The position numbers and the translations under genes were made by a program. The notes below the pieces were generated by a model that had not been told where the DNA came from, ran no database searches, and saw only the letters and a program-made list of their open reading frames with translations. Below are positions 20,207 to 28,385 of a DNA stretch of 64,000 nt, piece after piece. Numbering within the stretch: the first letter of the stretch is position 1; every line of letters starts with the position of its first letter. This stretch comes from Micromonospora zamorensis (GTDB taxonomy: Bacteria > Actinomycetota > Actinomycetes > Mycobacteriales > Micromonosporaceae): the NCBI RefSeq assembly GCF_900090275.1, contig NZ_LT607755.1, forward strand, positions 3,100,001 to 3,164,000. Reading direction: 5' to 3'.

Positions 20207-20788
20207 ATGCGGTGGCGGATCGGTTACCGGCTGCGAAACGCGCTCATCGTCGGCGGCAGCGTCGGCATGGGCCTCTTCGGCTGGCAGACGCTGACCGCCG
20301 ACGTGCCGAGCCGCCCTCCGGCCGTCGACGTCTGCGGCCTCGTTCGTCCCGAGACGGTCGCTCGACTGGTGCCCGACGCGTCGCGGCCGGCGGTCGAGCG
20401 TGGCGGCCGGGGATACGTCCTGTGCGTGTACACCGGCTGGGCGGGTGTGGGCGCCCACCGCGACGAGGTGGTGCTCTGGTTCGGCTACCACCGGCACACG
20501 CGGAAGGACGGCGAGTCCGCGGTGCGACGGGCCCGTGCCGACGTGGGCGATTGGCGTTGCACCCGCTGCCGGCCACGTCCGACGCCCGTTCGGATCGGCG
20601 ATGAGTCCTACGAGCACGGCCTCACCTATGCCGACGACGGACGGCAGACCGCCCAGGTCACCGCTCGGATCGGCACGGTGACGATCGCCGCCGAACTGGA
20701 CACGGCGTACGCGGCCCGGGACGCCATGTTCGAGGCCGTGCGGAATCTGGCGCAGGAGGTGGCCGCGCGATGCCGCGCAGAATGCTGA
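20207..20788 (+). CDS. Membrane-anchored hypothetical protein
   Basis: This 193-aa protein has an N-terminal basic stretch and one hydrophobic segment (NALIVGGSVGMGLFGWQTL), followed by an external domain with six cysteines (for example VDVCGLV, YVLCVYTGW, CTRC, CRAEC). The first region (CGLVRPETVARLVPDA) resembles the DUF3558-type opening seen in actinobacterial exported proteins, though I would not assign it firmly. I chose the ATG at 20207 because of the leaderless -10 box. The stop overlaps the next gene by 19 nt, so the two are co-transcribed. Confidence 0.65.
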   Translation: MRWRIGYRLRNALIVGGSVGMGLFGWQTLTADVPSRPPAVDVCGLVRPETVARLVPDASRPAVERGGRGYVLCVYTGWAGVGAHRDEVVLWFGYHRHTRKDGESAVRRARADVGDWRCTRCRPRPTPVRIGDESYEHGLTYADDGRQTAQVTARIGTVTIAAELDTAYAARDAMFEAVRNLAQEVAARCRAEC

Positions 20789-21504
20789 GCGAGTCGAACA
20801 CCGTGCTGGTGATCGTCGCCGTGGCCCTCTCCGTTGGCGGCTACGCGCTGGGACGGGTCGTCGCCCGGCCGGTCGAGCGCGCACAGACAGCCATCGTGGA
20901 CCGGTTTGCCGCCCCTGTGTCGATGCCTCCCCTGCCGACGCCGCCGCACTATCCACTGTCGACGCCACGCGCGATGTCGTCCTCCTCCGGAGGAACCGTC
21001 GGTGGCGCGCGGTTCGTCGCGGACGAGGCGGCGCCCCTCAGCGAACCGGGGCTGCCGGTGGCAGCTCTGGTGCCCAGGGGCACCGAATGGCGGTGCCTCG
21101 TGTTCAGTCTGCCCGGCACCGGCGCCGCGTCGACAGCCGAGTGGGAGTGCTCCGAGGGGGCCGCCGACACGACCGGCCAGACGACCTCGCTGCGCGTGTT
21201 GCTGGCACCGTGCCCGCCGCCGTGCGACGCCGAGGCCAGGGCCCGGTTACGGCCGCCGTTCGTGGACCCGTCCGCCTGGGCCGTCGACGACAACACCTGG
21301 CTTGCCGACCTCCTGTCACCTCCGGACTGGATGGGCCGCCGGACCCTGCACCTGATGATGGAACATGTCTGGGCGGCGCCGCCCGGGTCACTGGGACCGG
21401 GCTCTCCGGCACAGACCGTCTACGTGGCGGCCCGCGTGGAGAACTGGCCCGACGACCGACCCACGGCGGAGAAGGTCATGAACGGTCTCCGCGGCCAGAT
21501 GTAG
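20770..21504 (+). CDS. Membrane-anchored hypothetical protein
   Basis: This 244-aa protein has an N-terminal membrane segment (TVLVIVAVALSVGGYALG), a Pro/Ser-rich linker (about 50-75) and an external domain with four cysteines (WRCLVF, WECSE, LLAPCPPPCDAEAR). The start lies inside the end of the preceding gene, so the pair is probably translated together and may act together at the cell surface. I recognise no family. Confidence 0.6.
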   Translation: MPRRMLSESNTVLVIVAVALSVGGYALGRVVARPVERAQTAIVDRFAAPVSMPPLPTPPHYPLSTPRAMSSSSGGTVGGARFVADEAAPLSEPGLPVAALVPRGTEWRCLVFSLPGTGAASTAEWECSEGAADTTGQTTSLRVLLAPCPPPCDAEARARLRPPFVDPSAWAVDDNTWLADLLSPPDWMGRRTLHLMMEHVWAAPPGSLGPGSPAQTVYVAARVENWPDDRPTAEKVMNGLRGQM

Positions 21505-21598
21505 CATGCCGGGGCCTGCGAAAGCGCAGTAGGGCCCAAAGCTCCAGAATAGTCATTCGGGCTGTCGTCGGGCTCAAACAAATGCGACAGCGCGCCGG

Positions 21599-21604
21599 TA
21601 CAAT
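21599..21604 (+). promoter_or_regulatory. Possible -10 element upstream of the LppM-like gene
   Basis: TACAAT is a near-perfect -10 hexamer about 65 nt upstream of the ATG at 21669. A -35 box is not obvious. The position within 1-2 nt is approximate. Confidence 0.35.
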
Positions 21605-21668
21605 CGGCGACTGCCTTGTGACCGATCGCTGACTGCTGACTGTGAAAGCGATCACACACACTGAGCTC

Positions 21669-22457
21669 ATGAACAGGAGAGTCAACCGCGGTAAGGCACT
21701 CCGCGTCGCGGTGTGTCTCGTCCTTCTCGCCGCGCTGAGCAGTTGTATGCAGCTCAACATGGGCCTCACCGTCAACGCCAACGACACGGTCGACGGGCAA
21801 CTGCTGCTGACGGCCGAGAAGTCCGTGCTGAGCGCCCGGAACAAGAACATCACGGCCGCCTTCGCGGAGCTGCGGCAGAACATTCCGGCCCTGCCCGCCG
21901 GAGAGGAGACCGGGTACGAGGACAGCAAACTCTTCGGCTCCCAGATCAGTTATCGCAAGGCACCGCTGGCGGGGTTCGACACGGAGAGCGTGAAACTGGT
22001 CCGGGACGGCGACCTGTATCGCTTCACATTGCCGCTCGACCCGAAAAAATACGGCGGAATGGTCGCGCAGCAGAATCCGCAACAGCAGCAGGCCTTCCTC
22101 AAGCTCATGTCGTTCGAGATCTCGGTGACATTTCCCGGCCGGGTGATCGACAGCAATGGCACGGTGAACGGCCGGTCGGTCAGCTGGCGGGTCGACTCCA
22201 ACCAGGACAAGCCGAGCGAGCTGCGGGCCGTCGCCGAGGCGCCACCCCGATCGTCCGCCTCGCCGGCCGCCGCCGGGGACGACGGCGGGTTCCCGTGGCT
22301 GCTGGTCGGCGGCGGTGCGCTCCTATTGCTGCTGCTCGCCGCGGTGGGCGTACTCCTGGTGCGCCGCCGTCAGGCCGCGATGCCGGCAGCGCCCGGTCCG
22401 ACGCCGCCCGGTCCGACGTCGCCGGGCCCGCCCGTCGGCGCCCCGGGGCCCGGCTGA
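21669..22457 (+). CDS. LppM-like (DUF3153) lipoprotein
   Basis: This 262-aa protein has an N-terminal lipoprotein signal (VAVCLVLLAALSSC), an external domain of about 170 residues resembling the actinobacterial LppM family (CMQLNMGLTVNANDTVDGQ, then FGSQISYRKAPLAGF), a C-terminal membrane helix (about 215-235) and a Pro/Gly-rich tail. LppM proteins are envelope lipoproteins of unclear function. I chose the ATG at 21669 because it gives a compact signal sequence; a GTG at 21642 would add nine residues. Confidence 0.8.
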   Translation: MNRRVNRGKALRVAVCLVLLAALSSCMQLNMGLTVNANDTVDGQLLLTAEKSVLSARNKNITAAFAELRQNIPALPAGEETGYEDSKLFGSQISYRKAPLAGFDTESVKLVRDGDLYRFTLPLDPKKYGGMVAQQNPQQQQAFLKLMSFEISVTFPGRVIDSNGTVNGRSVSWRVDSNQDKPSELRAVAEAPPRSSASPAAAGDDGGFPWLLVGGGALLLLLLAAVGVLLVRRRQAAMPAAPGPTPPGPTSPGPPVGAPGPG

Positions 22458-22461
22458 TCCA

Positions 22462-22490
22462 CCTGGTGGCCGGCTCAGCCGGCCACCAGG
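22462..22490. terminator. Hairpin terminator after the LppM-like gene
   Basis: CCTGGTGGCCGGCT and AGCCGGCCACCAGG form a 14-bp GC-rich stem with almost no loop, directly after the stop of the LppM-like gene. There is no T tract, as is usual for actinobacterial terminators. It separates that gene from the CIS operon. Confidence 0.7.
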
Positions 22491-22550
22491 AGCACCGAAC
22501 CTCACCACCACCACATCCCGGTCGCACCATCGCAGAAAAGGGGGATCGCC

Positions 22551-22895
22551 GTGAACGATCTCTTCACCTGGGCAGCTCTGGGGACCATCGCCGGCGCGAG
22601 CGCCGCCACCCTGCTGGCCACCAACGTCATCGGCGGGCTGCTCGGCCCGAGCGGCGACAAGTTCCGCAAGTGGATCGCCATCGCCATCGCACTGCTGCTC
22701 TCCTACGTGACAGCGGCATTCGCTGACGACGCCGGCGGCGAGAAGTGGGTCATCGCGTTCTTCAACGCCCTGGTCATCTTCTCCGCCGCGCTCGGCGTCA
22801 ACCAGTTCCCGCCCGGCAACCGGCAGGCGACGCAGCCGTCGCCGACCCAGGTCGCACAGGGTCGTGAGCCCCGAGTCTTCCGTTCCTGGGTTTGA
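22551..22895 (+). CDS. Small membrane protein at the head of the CIS operon
   Basis: This 114-aa protein has about three hydrophobic segments (TWAALGTIAGASAATLLATN, WIAIAIALLLSYVTAAFA, VIAFFNALVIFSAALGV) and a polar C-terminal tail. The size and topology are holin-like, but there is no sequence evidence for a holin. The start is a GTG after AAGGGGGATC. It is the first gene after the terminator, about 10 nt from the next membrane protein, and probably belongs to the CIS transcription unit. Confidence 0.65.
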   Translation: MNDLFTWAALGTIAGASAATLLATNVIGGLLGPSGDKFRKWIAIAIALLLSYVTAAFADDAGGEKWVIAFFNALVIFSAALGVNQFPPGNRQATQPSPTQVAQGREPRVFRSWV

Positions 22896-22905
22896 GGGTG
22901 ACGTC

Positions 22906-23514
22906 ATGGTCTTCGGAATCATCAGCGCGGCGGTCCAGGTCAGTCTTGGCGCCCTGTTCGGTTTCCTCGCCGGTGGCACGATCGGGCTGATGGTGGGCGC
23001 CGTCGTGGGCCTGCTGGTCGGCGCGGTCTTCGGCTGGGCGGTGGCGTCCGCCGGGGTGTACGCGCCGGACGCGCGCGGCATCTTCCTCTTCGTCGTCGAC
23101 CACACGTGGAGTCTGCTCAACACGGTCGTCGGCGCCATCTACCTGGCCGCACACCTGATCTTCGGGCACTCGCTGGACCGTCCCACCTCACAGGGCAGCG
23201 GACGGGTCAGCGTGGTGGAGGGGGTCTCGCCCCGCTACGCCACCACCATCGGCACCGTCTGCGCCGGCTCCAGCTCCGGCATCCAGCGGCACGAGGACGT
23301 GCACATCTTCCAGGGTCGCCTGCTCGGGCCGCTCTACATCCCCCTCGTCCTGGCGAACTACGTGCTGTTCACCATCGCCCCGGTGTGGCTGCTCTACCAC
23401 GACCACACCAACGCCCCGATCAACCGCTTCACCCGGTACTTCGAGATCGGCGTCTACCCGCACGTGTGGAACGAGGCCATCGCGTACCGGATCCAGGGGA
23501 CGCCGCCGCGATGA
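22906..23514 (+). CDS. Membrane protein of the CIS operon
   Basis: This 202-aa protein has an N-terminal Gly-rich hydrophobic region (GALFGFLAGGTIGLMVGAVV, two helices), a middle segment with Cys and His (GTVCAGSSSGIQRHEDVHIFQ) and another hydrophobic stretch (IPLVLANYVLFTIAPVWLLY). The HEDVHxxQ pattern resembles the HExxH-Q context of some membrane-bound metallopeptidase-like proteins but lacks a strict HExxH. GAGGGTGA lies before the ATG at 22906. The stop overlaps the next CIS gene by ATGA, so it is part of that operon. Confidence 0.65.
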   Translation: MVFGIISAAVQVSLGALFGFLAGGTIGLMVGAVVGLLVGAVFGWAVASAGVYAPDARGIFLFVVDHTWSLLNTVVGAIYLAAHLIFGHSLDRPTSQGSGRVSVVEGVSPRYATTIGTVCAGSSSGIQRHEDVHIFQGRLLGPLYIPLVLANYVLFTIAPVWLLYHDHTNAPINRFTRYFEIGVYPHVWNEAIAYRIQGTPPR

Positions 23515-24209
23515 CCACTGACGGGCGCGGACCGATCGAGACGGCCACCGCCGAGCTGGTCGCCTGGGTGACCAGCGCGGCGGGGGAACCGGTCCCGGTC
23601 GGCCCGCCCCGCGCATGCGACGACGGGGACGGGCTCACCCTCTGGCCACTGGAGCTGCGCCCGGCCCGGCAGACCCGCTCCAGCGGCGCGGTCCGTGAGC
23701 CATACCGGTTCACGGTCCGTTTCCTGCTCTGCGTGACCGGGCCGGCCGGGTTGTCCCGGCTGGACCGGGTGCTCACCGCCGCGACCAGTGACGGCAGCTA
23801 TCCGGTCGTCCTGGAGGCCGGTGACCCACCGCTGTGGACGGCGTTCGGCTCGGCACCGCGCCCGGCGCTGCTGATCGACGCACCCGCGCAGGTGGACCAC
23901 CCGGCCCCGGCCGCGCCGCCGGTGCTGCAGCCGCTGCGTCTGCGGCAACTGGGGGTGCGCGCCCTCGCCGGCCGGGTGGTCGGTCCCGAGGACCAACCGC
24001 TGGCGGCGATGCGGGTCGAGCTACCCGGCACCGGGTCCGCCACCCGTACCGACCCCGACGGCCGGTTCCTGATCGTCGGCGTCCCGCACGACCCCGAGCA
24101 CCCGGCTCCGGTCCGGCTCCGGCTGACCGGGCGGGGCCTCGTCCTCACCGCCGACGTCGACCCCGCCGAGGCCGACATCGTCATCGTCTGCGCGCCACCG
24201 ACCCACTGA
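23511..24209 (+). CDS. Probable CIS cap/terminator protein with CarboxypepD_reg-like domain
   Basis: This 232-aa protein has two parts. Residues 1-125 (IETATAELVAWVTSAAGEPV ... YRFTVRFLLCVTG) look like a Pvc16/Afp16 (DUF4255)-type tail terminator, which caps the tube and sheath. Residues 145-232 (LAGRVVGPEDQPLAAMRVEL, TRTDPDGRFLIVGVP) are a carboxypeptidase-regulatory-like beta sandwich. The position directly before the sheath gene fits. It overlaps the upstream membrane-protein stop by 4 nt. The domain assignment is by pattern and not by search. Confidence 0.65.
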   Translation: MTTDGRGPIETATAELVAWVTSAAGEPVPVGPPRACDDGDGLTLWPLELRPARQTRSSGAVREPYRFTVRFLLCVTGPAGLSRLDRVLTAATSDGSYPVVLEAGDPPLWTAFGSAPRPALLIDAPAQVDHPAPAAPPVLQPLRLRQLGVRALAGRVVGPEDQPLAAMRVELPGTGSATRTDPDGRFLIVGVPHDPEHPAPVRLRLTGRGLVLTADVDPAEADIVIVCAPPTH

Positions 24210-24232
24210 CACCCACCCGCACAGGAGGACCG

Positions 24233-25492
24233 ATGCCCAGCTACTTCTCCCCCGGCATCTATGTCGAGGAGGTCCCGAGCGGTGCCCGACCGATCGGCCC
24301 GGCGAGCACCAGCATCGCCGCGTTCGTCGGCATCGCACCGGACCGCTCCGCCCACCTGGGCAAAGCGGTGCCGGTCAACAACTGGACCGAGTTCCTGCGG
24401 CTCTTCGCTGGCGGTGAGCGGGTGGAGAGCACCCCGCTGGCCCGAGCGGTCTTCGGCTTCCTGGACAACGGGGGCGCCCGCTGCTGGGTGGTCAACGTGG
24501 GCGAGGGCGGCGCGATCACCGGCAGCGGGCAACGCCGTGGCGGTCTGCAACTGCTGGAGGCCGTCGACGAGATCTCCATCATCGCGGCGCCCGGCTTCCA
24601 TGACGTGGTGTCGCACGAGGCGCTGCTCAGCATGGCCGAGCGCACCCGCACCATGGTCGCGATCTGCGACCCGGCACCGGACATCGACGACATCTCCGCG
24701 TTGACAAGGGTCGCCACGCCGTCGTCGGGCAAACCCCCCAAGCCCGCCGAGGGTACGGGCGGCGGCTCGGGCGGTCCCGGCGGCGGCTCGACCCAGCCGG
24801 GCGGCTCCGGTGGGCACGAGGGGGCGGCCTACCGGCCCCGGCAGTCCGAGTTCGGGGCCTTCTACTACCCCTGGCTGCGGGTCCGCGACCCGATCAGCGG
24901 CGAGTTGGAACTCACCCCGCCGAGCGGGCACCTGGCGGGCATCTGGGCCCGCACCGACGCCCTGCGCGGGGTGCACAAGGCACCAGCCAACGAACCCGTA
25001 CGCGGCGCCGTCGACCTGGGCTACCTGGTCACCCGACCGGAACACGACGTGCTCAACCCCAAGGGCGTCAACGTGATCCGCTACTTCGCCGGTGAGGGCA
25101 TCCGGGTCTGGGGTGCCCGTACGCTCGCCGCCGAGGCCAGCGAGTGGCGCTACCTCAACGTACGGCGACTCAGCATCGCCATCGAACAGGCCATCGCCAA
25201 CGGCACCCGGTGGATGGTGTTCGAGCCCAACGACTTCACCCTCTGGCGCTCGATCCGGCGTGACATCGGGGCGTTCCTCACCCGGGTGTGGCGCGACGGC
25301 GCGCTGCTCGGACGCAGCCCCGAGGAGGCGTTCTTCGTCAAGTGCGACGAGGAGACCAACCCGCCGGACGTCCGCGACGCCGGCATGGTGATCGCCCACA
25401 TCGGCATCGCCGTCGTCAAGCCCGCCGAGTTCGTGGTGTTCAAGCTGAGCCAGTGGGCCGGCGGCACCGAGACCGAGACGATCGGAGGCTGA
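24233..25492 (+). CDS. Contractile tail sheath protein
   Basis: This 419-aa sheath subunit opens with the family signature MPSYFSPGIYVEEVPSGARP, then TSIAAFVGIAP. The C-terminal domain ends with EEAFFVKCDEETNPPD and VVKPAEFVVFKLSQW, typical of phage/CIS sheath proteins. Sheath rings surround the tube and contract to drive it. Residues about 162-198 are a Gly/Ser/Pro-rich insertion, probably an exposed loop. AGGAGG lies 7 nt before the ATG, the strongest ribosome-binding site in this block, as expected for a protein needed in many copies. Confidence 0.95.
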   Translation: MPSYFSPGIYVEEVPSGARPIGPASTSIAAFVGIAPDRSAHLGKAVPVNNWTEFLRLFAGGERVESTPLARAVFGFLDNGGARCWVVNVGEGGAITGSGQRRGGLQLLEAVDEISIIAAPGFHDVVSHEALLSMAERTRTMVAICDPAPDIDDISALTRVATPSSGKPPKPAEGTGGGSGGPGGGSTQPGGSGGHEGAAYRPRQSEFGAFYYPWLRVRDPISGELELTPPSGHLAGIWARTDALRGVHKAPANEPVRGAVDLGYLVTRPEHDVLNPKGVNVIRYFAGEGIRVWGARTLAAEASEWRYLNVRRLSIAIEQAIANGTRWMVFEPNDFTLWRSIRRDIGAFLTRVWRDGALLGRSPEEAFFVKCDEETNPPDVRDAGMVIAHIGIAVVKPAEFVVFKLSQWAGGTETETIGG

Positions 25493-25493
25493 C

Positions 25494-25976
25494 ATGCCCA
25501 CCACCGCCACCCCGCAGCCCGGCGCCCCGGTCGACCCGTACCGGGCGTACAACTTCCGGTTGCTCATCAACGGCGTCACCAACGGCCACTTCACCGAGAT
25601 GACCGGGCTGGAGGTGAACATTCCCGGGCAGCCGTACCGGGAGCACGGCCTCGGTCGGATGCGGATGGTGCCCGGCCAGGCCGAGTACGAGCCGGTGACG
25701 CTGCACTTCGGCCTCACCGCCTCCCGCGAGCTGTGGGACTGGGTGAACGCCACAGCGCAGGGCACCCTCAACCGGCGCAACGTCTCGGTGGTGCTGCTCG
25801 ACTCGGTCGGCACCGCCGAGGTGCTGCGCTGGAACCTGATCGACGCCTGGCCCACCCGGTGGCGTGGCGCGCACCTCAACACCCTCAGCCACGAGATCGC
25901 CATCGCCTCGTTGACCCTGCGCTACGAGGGACTGGAGCTGGAGACCGGCGGTGCCACCGCGCCGACACCCGCGTAG
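25494..25976 (+). CDS. Tail tube protein (gp19-like)
   Basis: This 160-aa protein has PYRAYNFRLLINGVTNGHFT near the start and FTEMTGLEVNIPGQPYREHG, the pattern of T4 gp19-like tube proteins. It ends IAIASLTLRYEGLELE. It forms the inner hollow tube through which cargo passes. The ATG follows the sheath stop by one base. Many actinobacterial CIS loci carry two tube genes; only one is present here. Confidence 0.92.
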   Translation: MPTTATPQPGAPVDPYRAYNFRLLINGVTNGHFTEMTGLEVNIPGQPYREHGLGRMRMVPGQAEYEPVTLHFGLTASRELWDWVNATAQGTLNRRNVSVVLLDSVGTAEVLRWNLIDAWPTRWRGAHLNTLSHEIAIASLTLRYEGLELETGGATAPTPA

Positions 25977-27504
25977 CTGGCTGGCCGGCAGGCTGCGCTC
26001 GGCCGCCGGGGCGGTGCAGCGCCTCGCCGGCCGGGTCGACCCCACCGGCCACCTTCCGCAACGGCCGCCCCCGGACGCGCCGACGGCCGCGCCACGCCGC
26101 TTCGGGGAACCCCCACGGCACTGGCTGGACCTGGTCGCCGCTCACGCCCCCGGTCTGCTGCGCGACCTGGACCTCGACGCGTCCCCGACCGACGCCGGGC
26201 AGATCCGGGGCCACGACGACCAGCAGGACGGCCTGGCGACAGCTTCCGTGGCCTCGCCGGACGGACCGATCCGGGGGGCGGACGGGCCGATCCGCTGGTC
26301 CCCGGCGGACCGACGCGGCACGCCGGCCGGGGAGGACACCGGGCACTCCGCCGGCACTGACGGATTCCGCGCCGGCGGCACCCGTGGCGGGTTCGGCGAC
26401 ACCGCCGGCACCAGCCGGACCGACTCGGTCACCCGGCCCGGTGGCCGGGGTTTTCGTGGGCTGTGGTCATCCGGAAGGCCGGGCACCTTCGGCGCACCGG
26501 GCGGCGCCGCCACGGCGGACGGCGTCGAACCCGTGGACGGCACCGGACGCGCAGGCATCGACGCAACGGTCGGTGACCTCGGAACGGCTGGCCGACACAA
26601 CATCGCAGGCCAGCACGGCACCGACGGCACGGCGACCGGCGTCGACGGCAGGGCAATCGGCGTCGGTGGCGCGGCATCCGGCGTCGGCGGAACGGCGACC
26701 GGGATCGGCGGCACAGCATCCGGCGTCGGCGGGCCGCGCACGGTGGACGGAGCCGGCAGGTCGGGCGGATCCCGGTCAGCGGGCGGGATCCGGCGGTCGG
26801 ACGGCACGCCTGACGGCCTGGCGAGCGGCAGCGCGATCCGCCGCGGCGGTGCGGTCGGCGGCGGTGCTTCCGACGCCGCGGTGCCTCCCGGAGGACCCGG
26901 CTGGGGCACGGCCTTCGCGCCCTCGGATCGGCGCGTGCCGGGCCGGGTGTGGGACGGTTGGCGCCTCGGCTCGCCGTTTCGACGAGGCCCGTCGACCGGG
27001 TCGGCCAGACCGTTCGGACCAGCGCCACGGGGCGACACCCCGGCCGTAGGCGGAGACGGGCTGCCCCGAGCGAGCGACCGTCCCCTCGCCCCTGAGGAGT
27101 TCCTGGACGGTCTCGATCCCTCCAGCCCCAACTCCACCGCCGACAGCACGGGGTGGGGCGGGCTCGCGGCGGTCGAGGCCGCCGACAACGGTCCGTGGCC
27201 GGCGCTACCCGGCGAACGGAGGTGGTCCGAACAGCACGCCGGCCCGCGCCCGGGACAGCACCGCGACCAGCGCGCCGGGCACCCGGGCGGGTGGCGTGAC
27301 GGCGACGTCGGGGCCGGGAGCGGCGGGTCGACGCGCGATCCGGGTGGCGGAGGGTGGCCGGTGAGCAGTGCGTTCGGGCCGACGGCGCGGGCCACCGACC
27401 CGTGGCCGGCGCTGCCCGACGACGGAACGTTGTGGACGGTGCCGGGTGACGGCCTGGACGCCGCCCAGCTCGGTCGACTGGACCGGGAACAGGCGGGCGA
27501 CTGA
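25951..27504 (+). CDS. Large disordered Gly/Asp-rich protein in the CIS operon
   Basis: This 517-aa protein starts with GTG inside the end of the tube gene and ends one base before the LysM gene. Residues 1-80 are Arg/Pro-rich and may fold (SWLAGRLRSAAGAVQRLAGR). The middle is low complexity, with a Gly repeat near residues 230-263 (units such as GVGGTATGIGG). The C-terminal 110 residues hold two copies of a WPALP segment (about 415 and 484), the second followed by LWTVPGDGLDAAQLGRLDRE. It has no signal peptide and no family I recognise. The position suggests a tail-associated or cargo role. Confidence 0.7.
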   Translation: MPPRRHPRSWLAGRLRSAAGAVQRLAGRVDPTGHLPQRPPPDAPTAAPRRFGEPPRHWLDLVAAHAPGLLRDLDLDASPTDAGQIRGHDDQQDGLATASVASPDGPIRGADGPIRWSPADRRGTPAGEDTGHSAGTDGFRAGGTRGGFGDTAGTSRTDSVTRPGGRGFRGLWSSGRPGTFGAPGGAATADGVEPVDGTGRAGIDATVGDLGTAGRHNIAGQHGTDGTATGVDGRAIGVGGAASGVGGTATGIGGTASGVGGPRTVDGAGRSGGSRSAGGIRRSDGTPDGLASGSAIRRGGAVGGGASDAAVPPGGPGWGTAFAPSDRRVPGRVWDGWRLGSPFRRGPSTGSARPFGPAPRGDTPAVGGDGLPRASDRPLAPEEFLDGLDPSSPNSTADSTGWGGLAAVEAADNGPWPALPGERRWSEQHAGPRPGQHRDQRAGHPGGWRDGDVGAGSGGSTRDPGGGGWPVSSAFGPTARATDPWPALPDDGTLWTVPGDGLDAAQLGRLDREQAGD

Positions 27505-28385
27505 TGGAACGCGTCGCCTTCCTCATCGACTCCTCCGGGGAGCGGGTGGACTGCCTGCTCAACCCGGAGACCGTGCAGGTGACCCGGCTCGCCGGCGTAC
27601 GCCATCGGGGTGTCGCCGGCGGGCAGCTCACCGGGTCCGGGCTGGCCGACGACCCGCTGGTCTTCACCGGCGGGGGCCGCACCGAGCTGGTGCTCGACCT
27701 GCTCTTCGACGTCGACTTCGTCCAGGCGCAGGTCCGTCCCGCCGACGTGCGGGTGCTGACGCGTCCCCTGTGGATGCTGGCGGAAAACTCCGCAGCCGAG
27801 CACGGGTGGCTGCGACCACCGCTGGTCCGCCTGGTCTGGGGCAAGACGTGGAACGTGCCCGGTGTGATCATCGCGGTGGCGGAGCGGTTCGACGCGTTCA
27901 CCGGCACCGGGTCACCCCGACGCTCCTGGCTGCGGCTGAAGCTGGTCCGGGCCGCCGAGACGGCCGATCAGGCGGAGGCCGGCTTCGCCGAGGAGCTGGC
28001 CGCCGCGAGCACCCCGACCGCCGCACCGGGCGGCGCGGTGATCGCCGCCGGCGACGGTGCCGCCGAGCCGGGCCGTTCCGGCGTGCGCTTCGACCTGCTG
28101 GCCAACGACGCGCTCGGCTCGCCGCTGCGCTGGCGCCTGCTGGCCGAACACAACCGGATCACCGACCCGCTGTCGGTGCCGGCCGGCACCACGCTCGCCG
28201 TGCCACCACCCGGCGCGCCGAGCGGCGGATCGGTGGTGGGTGCGGTGGCCGGCGCCGCGCGGGCACTGGCCGGCGCGGTGGGCGCCGGCGCGTCGTTCGT
28301 CGGCGCCTCGATCGCCACCGCGCCCGCCGCCTGGGGCCCGACGGGCCCCACCGCCACCAGCACCAACCCGGGGGGTACGCCGTGA
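27504..28385 (+). CDS. LysM-domain baseplate/tube-initiator protein
   Basis: This 293-aa protein of the Afp7/Pvc7 type joins tube and baseplate. The N-terminal part (MERVAFLIDSSGERVDCLLN, ELVLDLLFDVDFVQ) is typical of this family. Residues about 195-235 form a LysM-like module (RSGVRFDLLANDALGSPLRW, then ITDPLSVPAGTTLAVPPPG). An Ala/Gly-rich tail follows, with possible weak hydrophobic character. It overlaps both neighbours by 1-4 nt. Confidence 0.85.
   Translation: MERVAFLIDSSGERVDCLLNPETVQVTRLAGVRHRGVAGGQLTGSGLADDPLVFTGGGRTELVLDLLFDVDFVQAQVRPADVRVLTRPLWMLAENSAAEHGWLRPPLVRLVWGKTWNVPGVIIAVAERFDAFTGTGSPRRSWLRLKLVRAAETADQAEAGFAEELAAASTPTAAPGGAVIAAGDGAAEPGRSGVRFDLLANDALGSPLRWRLLAEHNRITDPLSVPAGTTLAVPPPGAPSGGSVVGAVAGAARALAGAVGAGASFVGASIATAPAAWGPTGPTATSTNPGGTP

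Noticed and set aside
22906..23514. HExxH zinc metallopeptidase in the second membrane protein
   Set aside because: The sequence has HEDVH, with a spacing of three between the His residues (H-E-D-V-H), but no third ligand or family context I can confirm. It was kept as a membrane protein of unknown function.
26640..26740. CRISPR-like or tandem-repeat array in the Gly-rich stretch
   Set aside because: The repeats are in-frame coding variation (GVGG/GIGG units) with no constant repeat and spacer pattern.
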